Shown here: in pieces, positions 1-9,200 of the stretch
Layout: the number at the start of each line of letters is the position of its first letter
Position numbering within the stretch: the stretch's first letter is position 1
Position numbers and translations under genes: made by a program
NCBI GenBank assembly: GCA_938010715.1
Contig: CALLVG010000011.1
Coordinates: 1 to 33,084, forward strand
DNA length: 33,084 nucleotides
Origin: an uncultured Saprospiraceae bacterium
GTDB lineage: Bacteria; Bacteroidota; Bacteroidia; Chitinophagales; Saprospiraceae
Reading direction: 5' to 3'
The notes under the pieces: generated by a model
The model's database searches: none
The model's input: only the letters and a program-made list of their open reading frames with translations
What the model was told of the DNA's origin: nothing

Positions 1-626
1 AAGAGCAAAACTTCAAAGCAGGAGAGCAAGTTAAAGTTGTTTTCAACGCAGAAGATTTGCAAACGGTAGATGGTTATCAATTTACATTGAAATTCAATGA
101 GCAGGTCTTAGAATTAGTGACTATCGAAAATGGAGTAGCAACCGCTGAGCACTTCGGAACTGCTATGGCAGCGAACGGATATATCACTTCAAGTTGGAAC
201 GGAACCGCAACTGATAATGAAGCATTTACAATGATTTTCATCGCGAAAGCAAATGGAACTTTGAGTAATGAAATCGCAATCAGTTCAGCATTGACCAACG
301 CAGAAGCATATGAAGGAATTGATTACAAAAATGTAAGTATCAACTTTGGAAGGGATGTCGTTTCAAACGAATTTGCATTGTACCAAAACACACCGAATCC
401 TTTCAAAGGAGAAACGGTAATTGGTTTTGATTTACCAAAAGCAGCAGCAGCAACCTTAACGGTTTCTGATGTTTCTGGAAAAATATTGAAAGTAGTAAAT
501 GGTGATTTCGCAAAAGGATATAACACCGTTACATTGAGTAGCGAAGCGTTATCAAGCGGCGTTTTATACTATCAATTAGATACTGAAGAATTTACTGAAA
601 CCATGAAAATGGTTGTAATAAAATAA
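1..626 (+). CDS. 3' end of a T9SS-sorted secreted protein with a cohesin-like domain (5' truncated)
   Basis: The reading frame is open from the first base, so the true start lies upstream of the window; the TTG at 57 is an internal Leu codon, not a start. The visible ~207 residues hold two parts. The first ~110 resemble a cohesin/beta-sandwich domain: a hydrophobic pattern around VDGYQFTLKFNEQVLELV, then Gly/Asn-rich turns. The last ~85 residues, from FALYQNTPNPF to MKMVVIK, are a clear type A T9SS C-terminal sorting domain, with the PNPF motif, a GYNTVTL-like middle and a terminal basic VIK. The product should therefore cross the outer membrane through the type IX system and be released or surface-anchored. 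A strong terminator follows 40 bases after the stop. The catalytic or binding function of the missing N-terminal part cannot be judged. Confidence 0.85.
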   Translation, partial: EQNFKAGEQVKVVFNAEDLQTVDGYQFTLKFNEQVLELVTIENGVATAEHFGTAMAANGYITSSWNGTATDNEAFTMIFIAKANGTLSNEIAISSALTNAEAYEGIDYKNVSINFGRDVVSNEFALYQNTPNPFKGETVIGFDLPKAAAATLTVSDVSGKILKVVNGDFAKGYNTVTLSSEALSSGVLYYQLDTEEFTETMKMVVIK

Positions 627-664
627 AATTCATGCCCCATAACTGGGAATAGAATTTGGTTTTC

Positions 665-697
665 AAGCCGCCTCAAATTTAGTTTTGAGGCGGCTTT
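665..697 (+). terminator. Rho-independent terminator of the truncated T9SS gene
   Basis: A perfect 13-bp stem (665-677 with 684-696) has a 6-base loop and is followed by a T-rich run (TTTTATTTTT). It lies 40 bases after the stop codon at 626. Confidence 0.9.
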
Positions 698-946
698 TAT
701 TTTTACGTTTTAATCGTAATTACCTAATTCAGAGGAATCTGATATTTTTTCAACAATAAGATTTGGAAAATGTTTGACACTTTTCTTTTGTTTTTTTTAT
801 TTATAAATAAAATTAAATGTTAGTTTCACGACATGAAAACTATGTCTTCTTGCCCAAAGAATAATTTAGGCTTGTCCGAAAAAAAAACTGAAATAGTTTT
901 CACCTCAAAACAGAATATCTAATTAACTAACACAATAAATTTGTTT
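698..946. other. AT-rich intergenic stretch, no gene seen
   Basis: Between the terminator and the next start there is no convincing coding sequence. It contains T-runs near 783-800. A TAAATTTG sequence at 937-944 matches the -7 consensus, but it sits two bases from the start codon and has no TTG partner at the right distance, so I do not call a promoter. Confidence 0.5.
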
Positions 947-2572
947 ATGAAACTTACAAGCATTCAACTTACTATTATTTTTTTATTGAGCACTTCGGTT
1001 GTTTTTGGCCAAAGATTGAAAGACAAAAAGGCTAAGTTTAACTACGTGTCACTTCCATCCGAAAAATTACCAGACGATTATCTAACCTACTCCATAAATA
1101 TTTATGGTCGAACGATAGTTGATATGGGAGTAACCTCAGAAGCAGCTCAAGATCGACTCTCAATGGATGGGTTCAAAAGAATGGATCACTATGCGGATAA
1201 CGGAGCTCATATTCGTGCCTTTGTAAATACTGGATACATGCGCGTCGGTAGAACAGCGCTCAAGACAAAAACGAACTCTCACAAAGACAAAGAAACTGGA
1301 AAGGTCACAAAGACAACAGATTATTGGTATTCTACCGCTTACAGTGGAAATACCTCATTTAAAATTTATGGCCCTAAAGGCGAAATTTTGGATAGTGGTA
1401 CTTTTCCTTATAATGATACTAAAACCACAAAAAGTTATTCTTCGCGTGCAGAACTAAATAAACGAAAAGCAAGAGCATTACAATCAAATCACAAATCCGC
1501 GAGGAATGACATGTATAGCTCTGCCGTCGGTGCAGCAAGAAAATCTTTGGCAGATAAATTCGACTTTAAAAAGAGAACGGAGTCAAAGGAATTGTATATC
1601 GTCAAAAAACATGCAACCACAGATGATTATGAAAAATATTACGAGCAGATCAAAAAAGAATGGTCAACTATAGATCCCTGTGAAGGGCCCGATGCCTATA
1701 AAACAAAATTTGCAGATGCCTTGGCTTTCTATGAAAAAGAAGCTCAAATCCAACCAGGAAATAAAAAACAAAATAGAATATTTATAGGTAGCAACTATAA
1801 CCTTGCCTTGCTTTCCTTTTACTTGGGAGATTTCGAAACAGCAGTCAAACATGCTAACAAAGTCTTAAAGGTTGATGCAAAACACAAAAAGTCAGAAAGA
1901 TTAATTGAAAGATGTCAGAAAATAAATGAAAAAATGGAATTGCACGGCACCAAATCAATGCACTATTGTCGTGATGTTTCCGATGCAAAAGGCCCTAAAG
2001 AAATAGCTGCATTAGAAGAAGCAAAAGAAGAACTGGTGAAAAACAATGACCTCTCAGATGGAAAAGTATTTTTGAACGGGAAGGAAGTTACAGGTACTTT
2101 TCAACACTCAAAAGAAGATCCAGACTTGAACTTTGGAAGCGAAGGTAACGTGAAATTTGTTTCTTCAACCGATGAAACAGAAGTTGACCTTACTTCAGAG
2201 GAGGTTTCTTCTTTCTCTATTGGAAAAAGAGATTTTGCCAAAATGAGTTTTGCTCCAAGTGCAAAAGGAGGCTCTGATGCAAAAATGTGTATCCTTGAAA
2301 AATTATATGGCTCTGATAAAATTGCGCTTTATAAGTATTACCCAGTTGGGGGTGGCATGGATGAGGAGCAAGCTGAGTTTGCATTCCAAAAGGCAGGGCA
2401 AGATGACCCAGTTTCTTTACTATCCACAGATTTTTTGATTTTGAAAAAAGGGTTAGCAAAATACTTTGGTGACTGTGCTGACTTGAAAACGATGTGTGAA
2501 GAAGGAACCTTTGATTTGAAAAAAGCAGATTTAATAAAAGCTGCTCGAATTTATTCTGAGGTATGTGAGTAA
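947..2572 (+). CDS. Secreted protein of unknown function with a TPR-like segment
   Basis: The protein has 541 residues from the ATG at 947. A TTG two codons upstream keeps the frame open, but the ATG begins a normal signal peptide (MKLTSIQLTIIFLLSTSVVFG, cleavage near FGQ). Residues ~60-190 are rich in Tyr, Lys and Ser with no motif I recognise. Residues ~265-325 look like a TPR helical hairpin (ALLSFYLGDFETAVKHANKVL then a second helix). The C-terminal ~180 residues have a beta-rich part followed by a helical tail with spaced cysteines (FGDCADLKTMCEEG, SEVCE). That tail resembles C-terminal segments of many uncharacterised secreted Bacteroidota proteins; this is a recollection, not a family assignment. 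It is probably periplasmic or surface-located. It stands alone between two terminators and converges with the next gene. Confidence 0.75.
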   Translation: MKLTSIQLTIIFLLSTSVVFGQRLKDKKAKFNYVSLPSEKLPDDYLTYSINIYGRTIVDMGVTSEAAQDRLSMDGFKRMDHYADNGAHIRAFVNTGYMRVGRTALKTKTNSHKDKETGKVTKTTDYWYSTAYSGNTSFKIYGPKGEILDSGTFPYNDTKTTKSYSSRAELNKRKARALQSNHKSARNDMYSSAVGAARKSLADKFDFKKRTESKELYIVKKHATTDDYEKYYEQIKKEWSTIDPCEGPDAYKTKFADALAFYEKEAQIQPGNKKQNRIFIGSNYNLALLSFYLGDFETAVKHANKVLKVDAKHKKSERLIERCQKINEKMELHGTKSMHYCRDVSDAKGPKEIAALEEAKEELVKNNDLSDGKVFLNGKEVTGTFQHSKEDPDLNFGSEGNVKFVSSTDETEVDLTSEEVSSFSIGKRDFAKMSFAPSAKGGSDAKMCILEKLYGSDKIALYKYYPVGGGMDEEQAEFAFQKAGQDDPVSLLSTDFLILKKGLAKYFGDCADLKTMCEEGTFDLKKADLIKAARIYSEVCE

Positions 2573-2601
2573 AATGAAGTTTACTTTTTGAACCATTCCT
2601 T

Positions 2602-2636
2602 AATGTCGGAAACCTTCAAGGTTTCCGACATTTTTG
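2602..2636 (+). terminator. Rho-independent terminator after the TPR-like gene
   Basis: A perfect 13-bp stem (2602-2614 with 2620-2632) has a 5-base loop and ends in a T-run. It lies 30 bases after the stop at 2572. The hairpin could also slow transcription arriving from the convergent gene, though no T-run exists on that side. Confidence 0.85.
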
Positions 2637-2667
2637 TATGTCATACATGTTATTATTCTAAAGCAAA

Positions 2668-2685
2668 TCCCCTATTGAGAGGGGA
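2668..2685. repeat. Short palindromic intergenic repeat, copy 1
   Basis: The core TCCCCTATTGAGAGGGGA forms a 6-bp stem. It differs by one base from the palindrome core at 24508-24525, upstream of the GH3 gene, so it appears to be a dispersed element of this genome. Confidence 0.6.
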
Positions 2686-2697
2686 CAATGAGTTTTC

Positions 2698-3993
2698 CTA
2701 CTCCATCGCATCATAAATCACCTGATGAATACGAGGTCGAATATTCAAATCATAAATCGCTCGACTCAGCCGAGTTGGATAAACTCGATTAGAAAGAAAA
2801 ATATAAATCAGGTCATGTTTTGGGTCAGCCCAAACGAGCGTTCCGGTATAACCCGAATGCCCAAAAGTATCTGGACTGGCATCTTTGGCAGTGCTGCTTT
2901 TTTGTGGATGATATTCTAACAAAGGTTTATCAAAACCAATACCTCGACGGATGTCTTTTTCTGGATATTGGTAGCGAGTAAATTCATTCAAGGTTTCTTC
3001 TTTGATAAAACGCTGGCCACCGTAAGTGCCGCCATTCAAATACATTTGAAACAGTTTAGCCAAATCAACCGCTTTCCCAAACAAACCCGCATGACCCGAA
3101 ATACCGCCCAGCATAATCGACCCTTCGTCATGCACTTGCCCATGTATCTGACTATTTCTAAAAAAAGTATCACGCTCAGTAGGGATTATTTTTTCTAATG
3201 GAAAATGTTGGTAAGCATTGAATGTCAATGAGTTCGCCCCGATTTTTTTATAAATATTTTCTTTTAAAAAAGTCTCGAAAAATTGGCCGCTCAAATTTTC
3301 CACGACAGTGGGATACAAATAAAAACCCATATCGGAGTAGATGTATTTCCCCGTTTCAGTAGTTGGAGATTCCTTAATGGCTTTGAAAATTTTCTTATGA
3401 TAATTACGATGCAAATAAAGATTTTCGTCAATGCGAATAGGGTAGCGTTTGCTTTGTTTGGTTTTGAAAGTTCGACGTTTCCATTTGCCATTTTTCTTTT
3501 TAGTGTCTTTCCAAAAGGGAATCCATCCTTTCAAGCCCGCAGTATGAGTGAGCAATCTGCGGAGAGTCATGTCCTCTTTATTCGATGGATAAAAGTCTGG
3601 ATAAAATGCTTTGAGCGGAGATTCTAAATTGATTTTTTCATCATCAATTAAAGTCATCATTGCAGGTAATGAAGCAGCAACTTTCGTAATCGAAGCAAAG
3701 TCGTAAATATCATCCAATTGCACTTTTCGAGTCGAGTCGTAGGTATGAAAACCCCATGCTTTGTGATAAATTAATTTTCCTTCTTTTGCAATCAAAACCT
3801 GTGCACCTGGAAAGGCTTTCGCGGCAAGTGCCTCTTGCATCACAGAGTCAATTCCATTGTTCAAAATGTCTTTATCCATTCCAACTAAGTAGGGAGGCAT
3901 ACAGCAATCGGAAAGGGTATCTGATTGACCAAAAAGGTTAGTATTGCCAATTAAGAAAAACAAAATCAATGCGATGTGGTTTCTAAACTTCAT
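2698..3993 (-). CDS. Secreted serine hydrolase of the beta-lactamase / class C PBP fold
   Basis: The protein has 431 residues. The frame extends 13 codons further upstream, but the ATG at 3993 begins a clean signal peptide (MKFRNHIALILFFLIGNTNLFG), so I chose it. Family motifs are in place. The SxxK nucleophile motif is S101-I-T-K104 in FASITK, the second motif is Y219-S-D, and HSGYTG near residue 375 fills the K/HxG position. LLTHTAGL at ~147-154 is another hallmark of this fold. Such proteins are D-aminopeptidases, esterases or muropeptide/beta-lactam hydrolases in the periplasm. The sequence also resembles the serine-hydrolase domain fused to GH3 N-acetylglucosaminidases in Bacteroidota, but no GH3 part is present here. 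True antibiotic resistance activity is not implied. It converges with the preceding gene and is divergent from the S41 protease. Confidence 0.88.
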   Translation of the reverse strand: MKFRNHIALILFFLIGNTNLFGQSDTLSDCCMPPYLVGMDKDILNNGIDSVMQEALAAKAFPGAQVLIAKEGKLIYHKAWGFHTYDSTRKVQLDDIYDFASITKVAASLPAMMTLIDDEKINLESPLKAFYPDFYPSNKEDMTLRRLLTHTAGLKGWIPFWKDTKKKNGKWKRRTFKTKQSKRYPIRIDENLYLHRNYHKKIFKAIKESPTTETGKYIYSDMGFYLYPTVVENLSGQFFETFLKENIYKKIGANSLTFNAYQHFPLEKIIPTERDTFFRNSQIHGQVHDEGSIMLGGISGHAGLFGKAVDLAKLFQMYLNGGTYGGQRFIKEETLNEFTRYQYPEKDIRRGIGFDKPLLEYHPQKSSTAKDASPDTFGHSGYTGTLVWADPKHDLIYIFLSNRVYPTRLSRAIYDLNIRPRIHQVIYDAME

Positions 3994-4024
3994 ATCAACA
4001 AAAGTAGGAATTGAGAGCGTTTTT

Positions 4025-4092
4025 TGAACCACAAAGATTAGGAAAGGCGCTTGAAATTTCTTTTGTGCCCCTTTTGTGTCTTTTGTGGTTCA
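4025..4092. repeat. Inverted repeat in the divergent intergenic region
   Basis: TGAACCACAAAGA at 4025-4037 pairs with TCTTTTGTGGTTCA at 4079-4092, with one extra base in the right arm. The interior carries several near-copies of the word CTTTTGTG. It lies between the divergent hydrolase and protease genes. Confidence 0.7.
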
Positions 4093-4109
4093 TTTATCTA
4101 TTACATTTG
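4083..4109 (+). promoter_or_regulatory. Candidate Bacteroidota promoter for the S41 protease gene
   Basis: TACATTTG at 4102-4109 matches the TAnnTTTG -7 consensus exactly. A TTG at 4083-4085 could be the -33 element, with 16 bases between, slightly short of the usual spacing. It implies a leader of only about 8 bases before the ATG at 4124. Confidence 0.45.
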
Positions 4110-4123
4110 CACAAATTTAAAAT

Positions 4124-5785
4124 ATGCCAGAGAGTTCAAAATTAGAAAGCTGGAAAATATGGTTGCCAACCTTCGTAGGTTTAGCGACTGGATTGGGTAT
4201 GCTATTGGGTTTAGGAATGGCTCCCAAAGGCCAACCGATTGTCGTTGAAAATAATGATGAAGAATCAGTAAATTCATTGGGCAATGGTCGAATGGAGGAG
4301 TTGATTCGATACATCGATGCGCGGTATGTGGATGATGTGGAAGATGATGAATTGGTCGAAGGAGCGATTAATCATATATTGGATGATTTGGATCCACATT
4401 CGAGTTATATTCCAAAAGATGAACTCAAAGAAACAACTGAACGATTACAGGGAAATTTTGATGGAATCGGTATTGAGTTTATGATTTTGGATGACACCTT
4501 AATGGTGGTTACGCCAATTGCGGGTGGCCCATCGGAGGAAGCAGGGATTTTGGCAGGTGATAAAATTGTCGAAGTTGGAGATACCATCATCGCAGGTAAA
4601 GAAATCAAATCCGAAAAAATAATGACCCTCCTTCGTGGAGAAAAAGGAACGGATGTAGAGTTGGGCGTTCGCAGAGGTAAAGAAAATAACCTGAGACGAT
4701 TTACGATTACGAGAGATAAAATTCCAAATAATAGTGTGGACATCGGCTACATGGTCAATGAAAACACGGGTTATATCAAAATCAATCGCTTCAATGCGAC
4801 GACTTACAAAGACTTTATGCTCCAAATTGAAGACTTAGTCGAAAAGCAAAAAATGGAACACCTTGTCCTTGATTTGCGACAAAATCCAGGTGGATATTTA
4901 ATGGAAGCGACCCGTATTTTAAGTCAACTTTTTTCGGAAAGAGATAAATTGATGGTTTACACCGAAGGGGATAAATCTACGCGTCAGGACTATAATACGA
5001 CAGGGGCTAATTTTTTCGATATTGGAAAAATTGCAGTTTTGATTGATGAAGGTTCTGCTTCGGCAAGTGAGATTGTAGCGGGTGCAATTCAGGATTGGGA
5101 TCGGGGTATTATAATCGGTCGTCGTACTTTTGGAAAAGGTCTTGTTCAGGAGCAATATAAGTTGAGTGACGGCTCTGCTTTGCACTTGACGGTTTCGAGA
5201 TATTTCACGCCTTCTGGGCGATGTATTCAGCGAGATTATACCAATGCTGAGGCTTATGAAGATGATTTTACTGCTCGTTTCAAATCTGGTGAATTGCAAG
5301 ATCAGTCCAAAATCGAGTTGGTTGATACGACTGAATATTATACGGCTGGAGGACGTGTGGTTTATGGCGGCGGTGGTGTGATGCCGGATGTTTTTGTGCC
5401 CTTGGATACGACTTTGTATTCGACCTATTATTTGAAAATGCGTCAGAAAGTCGCTCCTTTTATTTTCCGATATGTTGAGAATAATAAAACCGACTTAGAA
5501 TCCTTGAAGGACGAATCGATTTATTTTGAGGAGTATGAGGTTTCTGATGCGATGTTTGATGATTTTTTGGCTTACGCCGAAAAAGACAAGTCGTTAAAGA
5601 AACGGAATGATGAAATTTTAACTGAAACAACGCTTGATTTGAAAATGCACCTTAAAGCGCGTTTGGCGAAGCATTTGTTTGATCAAACTGCTTTGCATAA
5701 GGTGATTAACTTTCGAGATCCGATGTTGAAGGAGGCTACGCAGTGGATTGCTGGGGATGATAAGTTGGTGGAGATTCGGGATTAG
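4124..5785 (+). CDS. S41 family C-terminal processing peptidase (CtpA-like)
   Basis: The protein has 553 residues, typical for Bacteroidota Ctp proteins. Residues ~12-32 are a hydrophobic N-terminal membrane anchor or signal. An N-terminal helical region contains LDDLDPHSSYIP, a hallmark of this family. A PDZ domain follows at ~105-185 (FDGIGIEF, GGPSEEAGILAGDKIVEV), then the protease core. The Ser/Lys dyad is S313 in GSASASEI and K338 in FGKGLVQ, with Q342 four residues on; the 25-residue Ser-Lys spacing fits the family. LDLRQNPGG is also conserved. Ctp proteases cut or trim proteins at their C-terminal ends in the periplasm. The C-terminal ~130 residues, charged and helical, are an extension common in this phylum. 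Repeats follow directly after the stop. Confidence 0.95.
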   Translation: MPESSKLESWKIWLPTFVGLATGLGMLLGLGMAPKGQPIVVENNDEESVNSLGNGRMEELIRYIDARYVDDVEDDELVEGAINHILDDLDPHSSYIPKDELKETTERLQGNFDGIGIEFMILDDTLMVVTPIAGGPSEEAGILAGDKIVEVGDTIIAGKEIKSEKIMTLLRGEKGTDVELGVRRGKENNLRRFTITRDKIPNNSVDIGYMVNENTGYIKINRFNATTYKDFMLQIEDLVEKQKMEHLVLDLRQNPGGYLMEATRILSQLFSERDKLMVYTEGDKSTRQDYNTTGANFFDIGKIAVLIDEGSASASEIVAGAIQDWDRGIIIGRRTFGKGLVQEQYKLSDGSALHLTVSRYFTPSGRCIQRDYTNAEAYEDDFTARFKSGELQDQSKIELVDTTEYYTAGGRVVYGGGGVMPDVFVPLDTTLYSTYYLKMRQKVAPFIFRYVENNKTDLESLKDESIYFEEYEVSDAMFDDFLAYAEKDKSLKKRNDEILTETTLDLKMHLKARLAKHLFDQTALHKVINFRDPMLKEATQWIAGDDKLVEIRD

Positions 5786-6137
5786 TTGAGAGCGACTTGC
5801 CGAGAGCGACTTGCCGAGAGCGATTTAGAGGAACGCGGATAACGCGGATGAACGCGGATTTTTTCTTACGAAAAAGAGCGATTTGATAGGACACGGATTG
5901 AACTGATTTAAGAGGAATTTAAACGGATTTTATTAGAAAGCTTATTCAATATCAATCTTCAATGAGTTGGAGTTTGCTTCGACCTTATCCTGAAAATCCT
6001 CTAACGTGTCCGCCGAAGGCAGATCCTGAAAATCCTGATTCAGACAAAAAGTGCTTTGGTAAAAGGCTTTTTAAAAATCCGTCCTAATCCTTTTAATCCG
6101 TTCAATCCGTGTCCTATCTAAATCATTTGTTTAGAGC
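5786..6137. repeat. Intergenic repeat region with tandem words and a long inverted repeat
   Basis: No gene is seen here. A 14-base unit (GAGAGCGACTTGCC) occurs 2.8 times at 5788-5826. A 9-base unit (AACGCGGAT) occurs three times at 5832-5859. Then a segment starting GGACACGGATTGAAC (about 5889-5931) recurs inverted at about 6070-6116, giving arms of roughly 45 bases that differ at several positions. Between the arms the word ATCCTGAAAATCC is repeated (near 5991 and 6022). The arrangement suggests a dispersed non-coding repeat family rather than a terminator. Confidence 0.7.
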
Positions 6138-6176
6138 AAAAAAAAACAGCCCCAAACACAAACGCGTTCGAGGCTG
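6138..6176 (-). terminator. Rho-independent terminator of the 1312-residue repeat protein gene
   Basis: Read on the minus strand, CAGCCTC (6176-6170) pairs with GGGGCTG (6153-6147), including one G-T pair. The ~16-base loop is itself partly self-complementary. A run of nine T follows (6146-6138). It lies about 28 bases after the stop at 6204. Confidence 0.75.
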
Positions 6177-6203
6177 AAATCTAAAAGCTAATTTTTCCAA
6201 TTA

Positions 6204-9200
6204 TTAATCTTTTCTAACAATCACTCTTTGAGCAATCGGAGCCATTCCATCAGTTGCAATTGAAACGGTATAAATACCACTCTGAACGCCACCTAATGGA
6301 ATCGAAACTAAAGGATTTGAAATGCTGTTCATTGAGATTACCTTTTGTCTTTTTCCAAGTTGATCAATTAATTGGATTTCAATATTCTTCCCTATGTAAT
6401 CTGTTAGGGAAATATTTATGGTTGATTGAGCAGGGTTCGGAAACACAAATGGCTTCTTGCCTACTTCGTTTGATTGTACGTTTGATTTTTCTTTTTCAAA
6501 ATTGTTGGAACTATTAGATGCGCGAGCTGCACCTGTGATGGTGAATGATTCAAAAATGTCACATTTCAAATCAGTCCAAGTCTCGTAAGTTTGTATCTGT
6601 AGGAAATAATCGTCTGGAGCTAAATTGGTAATCAATGGATTACTGCATGGTGTCGTCCATTGGTCGCATGAATAAATTACAGCAAAATTTGCTTGTGATA
6701 AAACCTTCACCGAAACGATAGGGTAGTCGATGCCCGTAACAGTCAACTCACCTCCGTTGATGGTATAAGCAGCGGTACAAGAAGCAGTAGGGTCGCAGGC
6801 TGAATCAATAGTTTTGACAACGCAATTTGATTCACCTTGCATCCAATCACCACATCCATCTCTACGAGAAACTCTTCTGTAGTAAGTAGTCTCGCTGATG
6901 TTAGCTGGAGTATAACTTGATTGAGTTGCCCCATCTATAGCATCAAAGATACTCATTGGGCAACTTGAAGTAGAACTCAACCATTGGTACTCAATCGTTC
7001 CAGTTCCACCAGTTGCAGGAGTGTCAGAAAGGATAGGTGTTGGGGTATCCTCAGGGCAAAGTGTTTCATCTCCTGAGATTTGACCACCATCTGTTACATT
7101 ATCGCAAGGCGTTCCAGCACAAGCACAATCCGCTTGAATGATATCGTTTTCAGTAGTTGGATCACCATCGTTGCAAATGTCTCCAGGTTGATTGAAAAGT
7201 GGATCATTGTCATCACAATCGACATCGGCACAGAAGCCGTCCCCGTCTGCATCTCCTCCATTGTTCATGCATGGATCAGTATCTGAAATGATGATGGTTT
7301 CGAATAAATCGCAAATTGCTGGAGAATTCCAATCAGTATAAGTTTGAATTTGTAAAAAGTAAGTTCCTACTGCATTGATAGGTCTTGAAATCGTTGCATC
7401 ACATGGCAAATCCCAAGAGTTACAAGCATATTCTAACCCGAAGTTTTCGTCCAAAATTTGAACACTATGAATTGGTGCGGTAACATTATTGATGGTAATC
7501 ACATTTCCAACCAAAGTATAAGTGACGTTACAAGTATCGGACATCGCCACTGGCGTTCCCATACAACTACAATCTGACATCCTTATATCATTTTCTGTAT
7601 TAGGATTTCCGTCATCACAGGTTTCTCCGACCATTCCAATACTTGCGTTTGTATCATCGCAATCATCTTCTGCACAAATACCATCGGCATCTATATCGCC
7701 TCCCGCTTGCACACAAGCATTTGGAATTGTTCCTTGACAAATACAACCTGAAATGATGATGTCATTGGTCGTTGTTGAGTCGCCATCATCACAAAGATCT
7801 CCAGTTTGTCGAATGAGTGGATCGTTGTCATCACAGTCAATATCTGCGCAAAATCCATCACCATCTGCATCACCTCCGTTGTTATCACATGGATTGCCTG
7901 TGTTTGGATCTGAAAGGACAATTGGGTCTAAAATATCACAAATAGGCGTATTCCAATCTACAAACGTTTGCACCTGGATAAAATAATTTCCAAATCCAGA
8001 AATAGTGATAACTAAGTTTTCATCACAAGGAGTTGTCCAATCATCACAGGTGAAATCTGTTCCATAATTAGCATCTAAAATTTTCACGGAAGTGTAAGTT
8101 CCAACGATATTATTGATGGTAATGACATTATCTACTACAGTGTAAGTTACGTTGCAAGCGGTTGGGTCAACTGGTGTTCCTACGCAAGAGCAATCGGCTT
8201 GTATCGCATCATTTTCAGTATTCGCATCACCATCATCGCAAATGTCTCCTTCGTTAGAAACGAGCGGGTCGTTGTCATCACAATCCACATCTGCACAAAC
8301 GCCATCGCTATCTGCATCGCCTCCGTTGTTGATGCAAGGAATCAATGTTCCAGCACAGGAGCAATCGGCTTGTATCACATCATTTTCAGTATTCGCATCA
8401 CCATCATCGCAAGTGTCTCCTTCATTAGAAACGAGTGGGTCGTTGTCATCACAATCCACATCTGCACAAACGCCATCGCTATCTGCATCACCTCCATTGT
8501 TGTCGCAACTTGGTGGAATTGTTCCAGCACAAGAGCAATCTGCTAAAATCAAATCGTTTACAGTGGTTGAATCACCATCATTACAAAGGTCTCCTTCTGT
8601 ACTAATGAGTGGATCATTATCATCACAATCTACATCTGCACAAACACCGTCGCCATCTGCATCACCTCCGTTGGCTGAGCAAGGAATCAAAGTTCCAGCA
8701 CAATCACAATTCGCATGAATTACATCGTTTTCAGTATTCGCATCACCATCATCGCAGGCATCACCTAAATTGCTAACCAGCGGGTCAGTGTCATCACAGT
8801 CCACGTCAGCACAAACGCCATCACCATCTGCATCACCTCCATTATTTGCACATGGTAACTCACCTGCACAGGAGCAATCCATCAAAATGATATCGTTTTC
8901 AGTGGCTGCATCACCATCGTCACATACATCTCCAGGTTGACTTATTGCTGGGTCATTTATATCACAATCAATGTCATCACAAACGCCATCACCATCAGTG
9001 TCTCCTGTATTTGGACAGGTTTCCGCTACGGCAGTAATTGATTCAAAAATATCACAAATTGGAGTGCTCCAATCTTCATAAGTTTGAATTTGAACAAAAT
9101 AATCTCCCTCTGCAGGAAGGGTAATTACTTCAGTTGTATTACATGGAGTTGACCATTGGTCACAAGAGAATACAACAGTATAGTTTGGGTATAAAACCTT

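Noticed and set aside
57-59. TTG start for the first gene
   Set aside because: The frame is open back to the window edge with cohesin-like sequence continuing upstream, so the gene is simply truncated by the window.
937-944. TAAATTTG as a promoter -7 element for the gene at 947
   Set aside because: It lies two bases from the start codon and lacks a TTG partner 16-23 bases upstream; a chance match in AT-rich sequence is likely.
2698-3993. Antibiotic-resistance beta-lactamase
   Set aside because: The fold motifs fit, but the sequence is closer in style to cell-wall or esterase-type serine hydrolases of this phylum; resistance cannot be inferred.
8152-8718. Plus-strand open frames of up to 188 codons opposite the repeat protein
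   Set aside because: They are antisense shadows of the repeated minus-strand coding sequence; their own repetition simply mirrors it, and they lack signal peptides or motifs.
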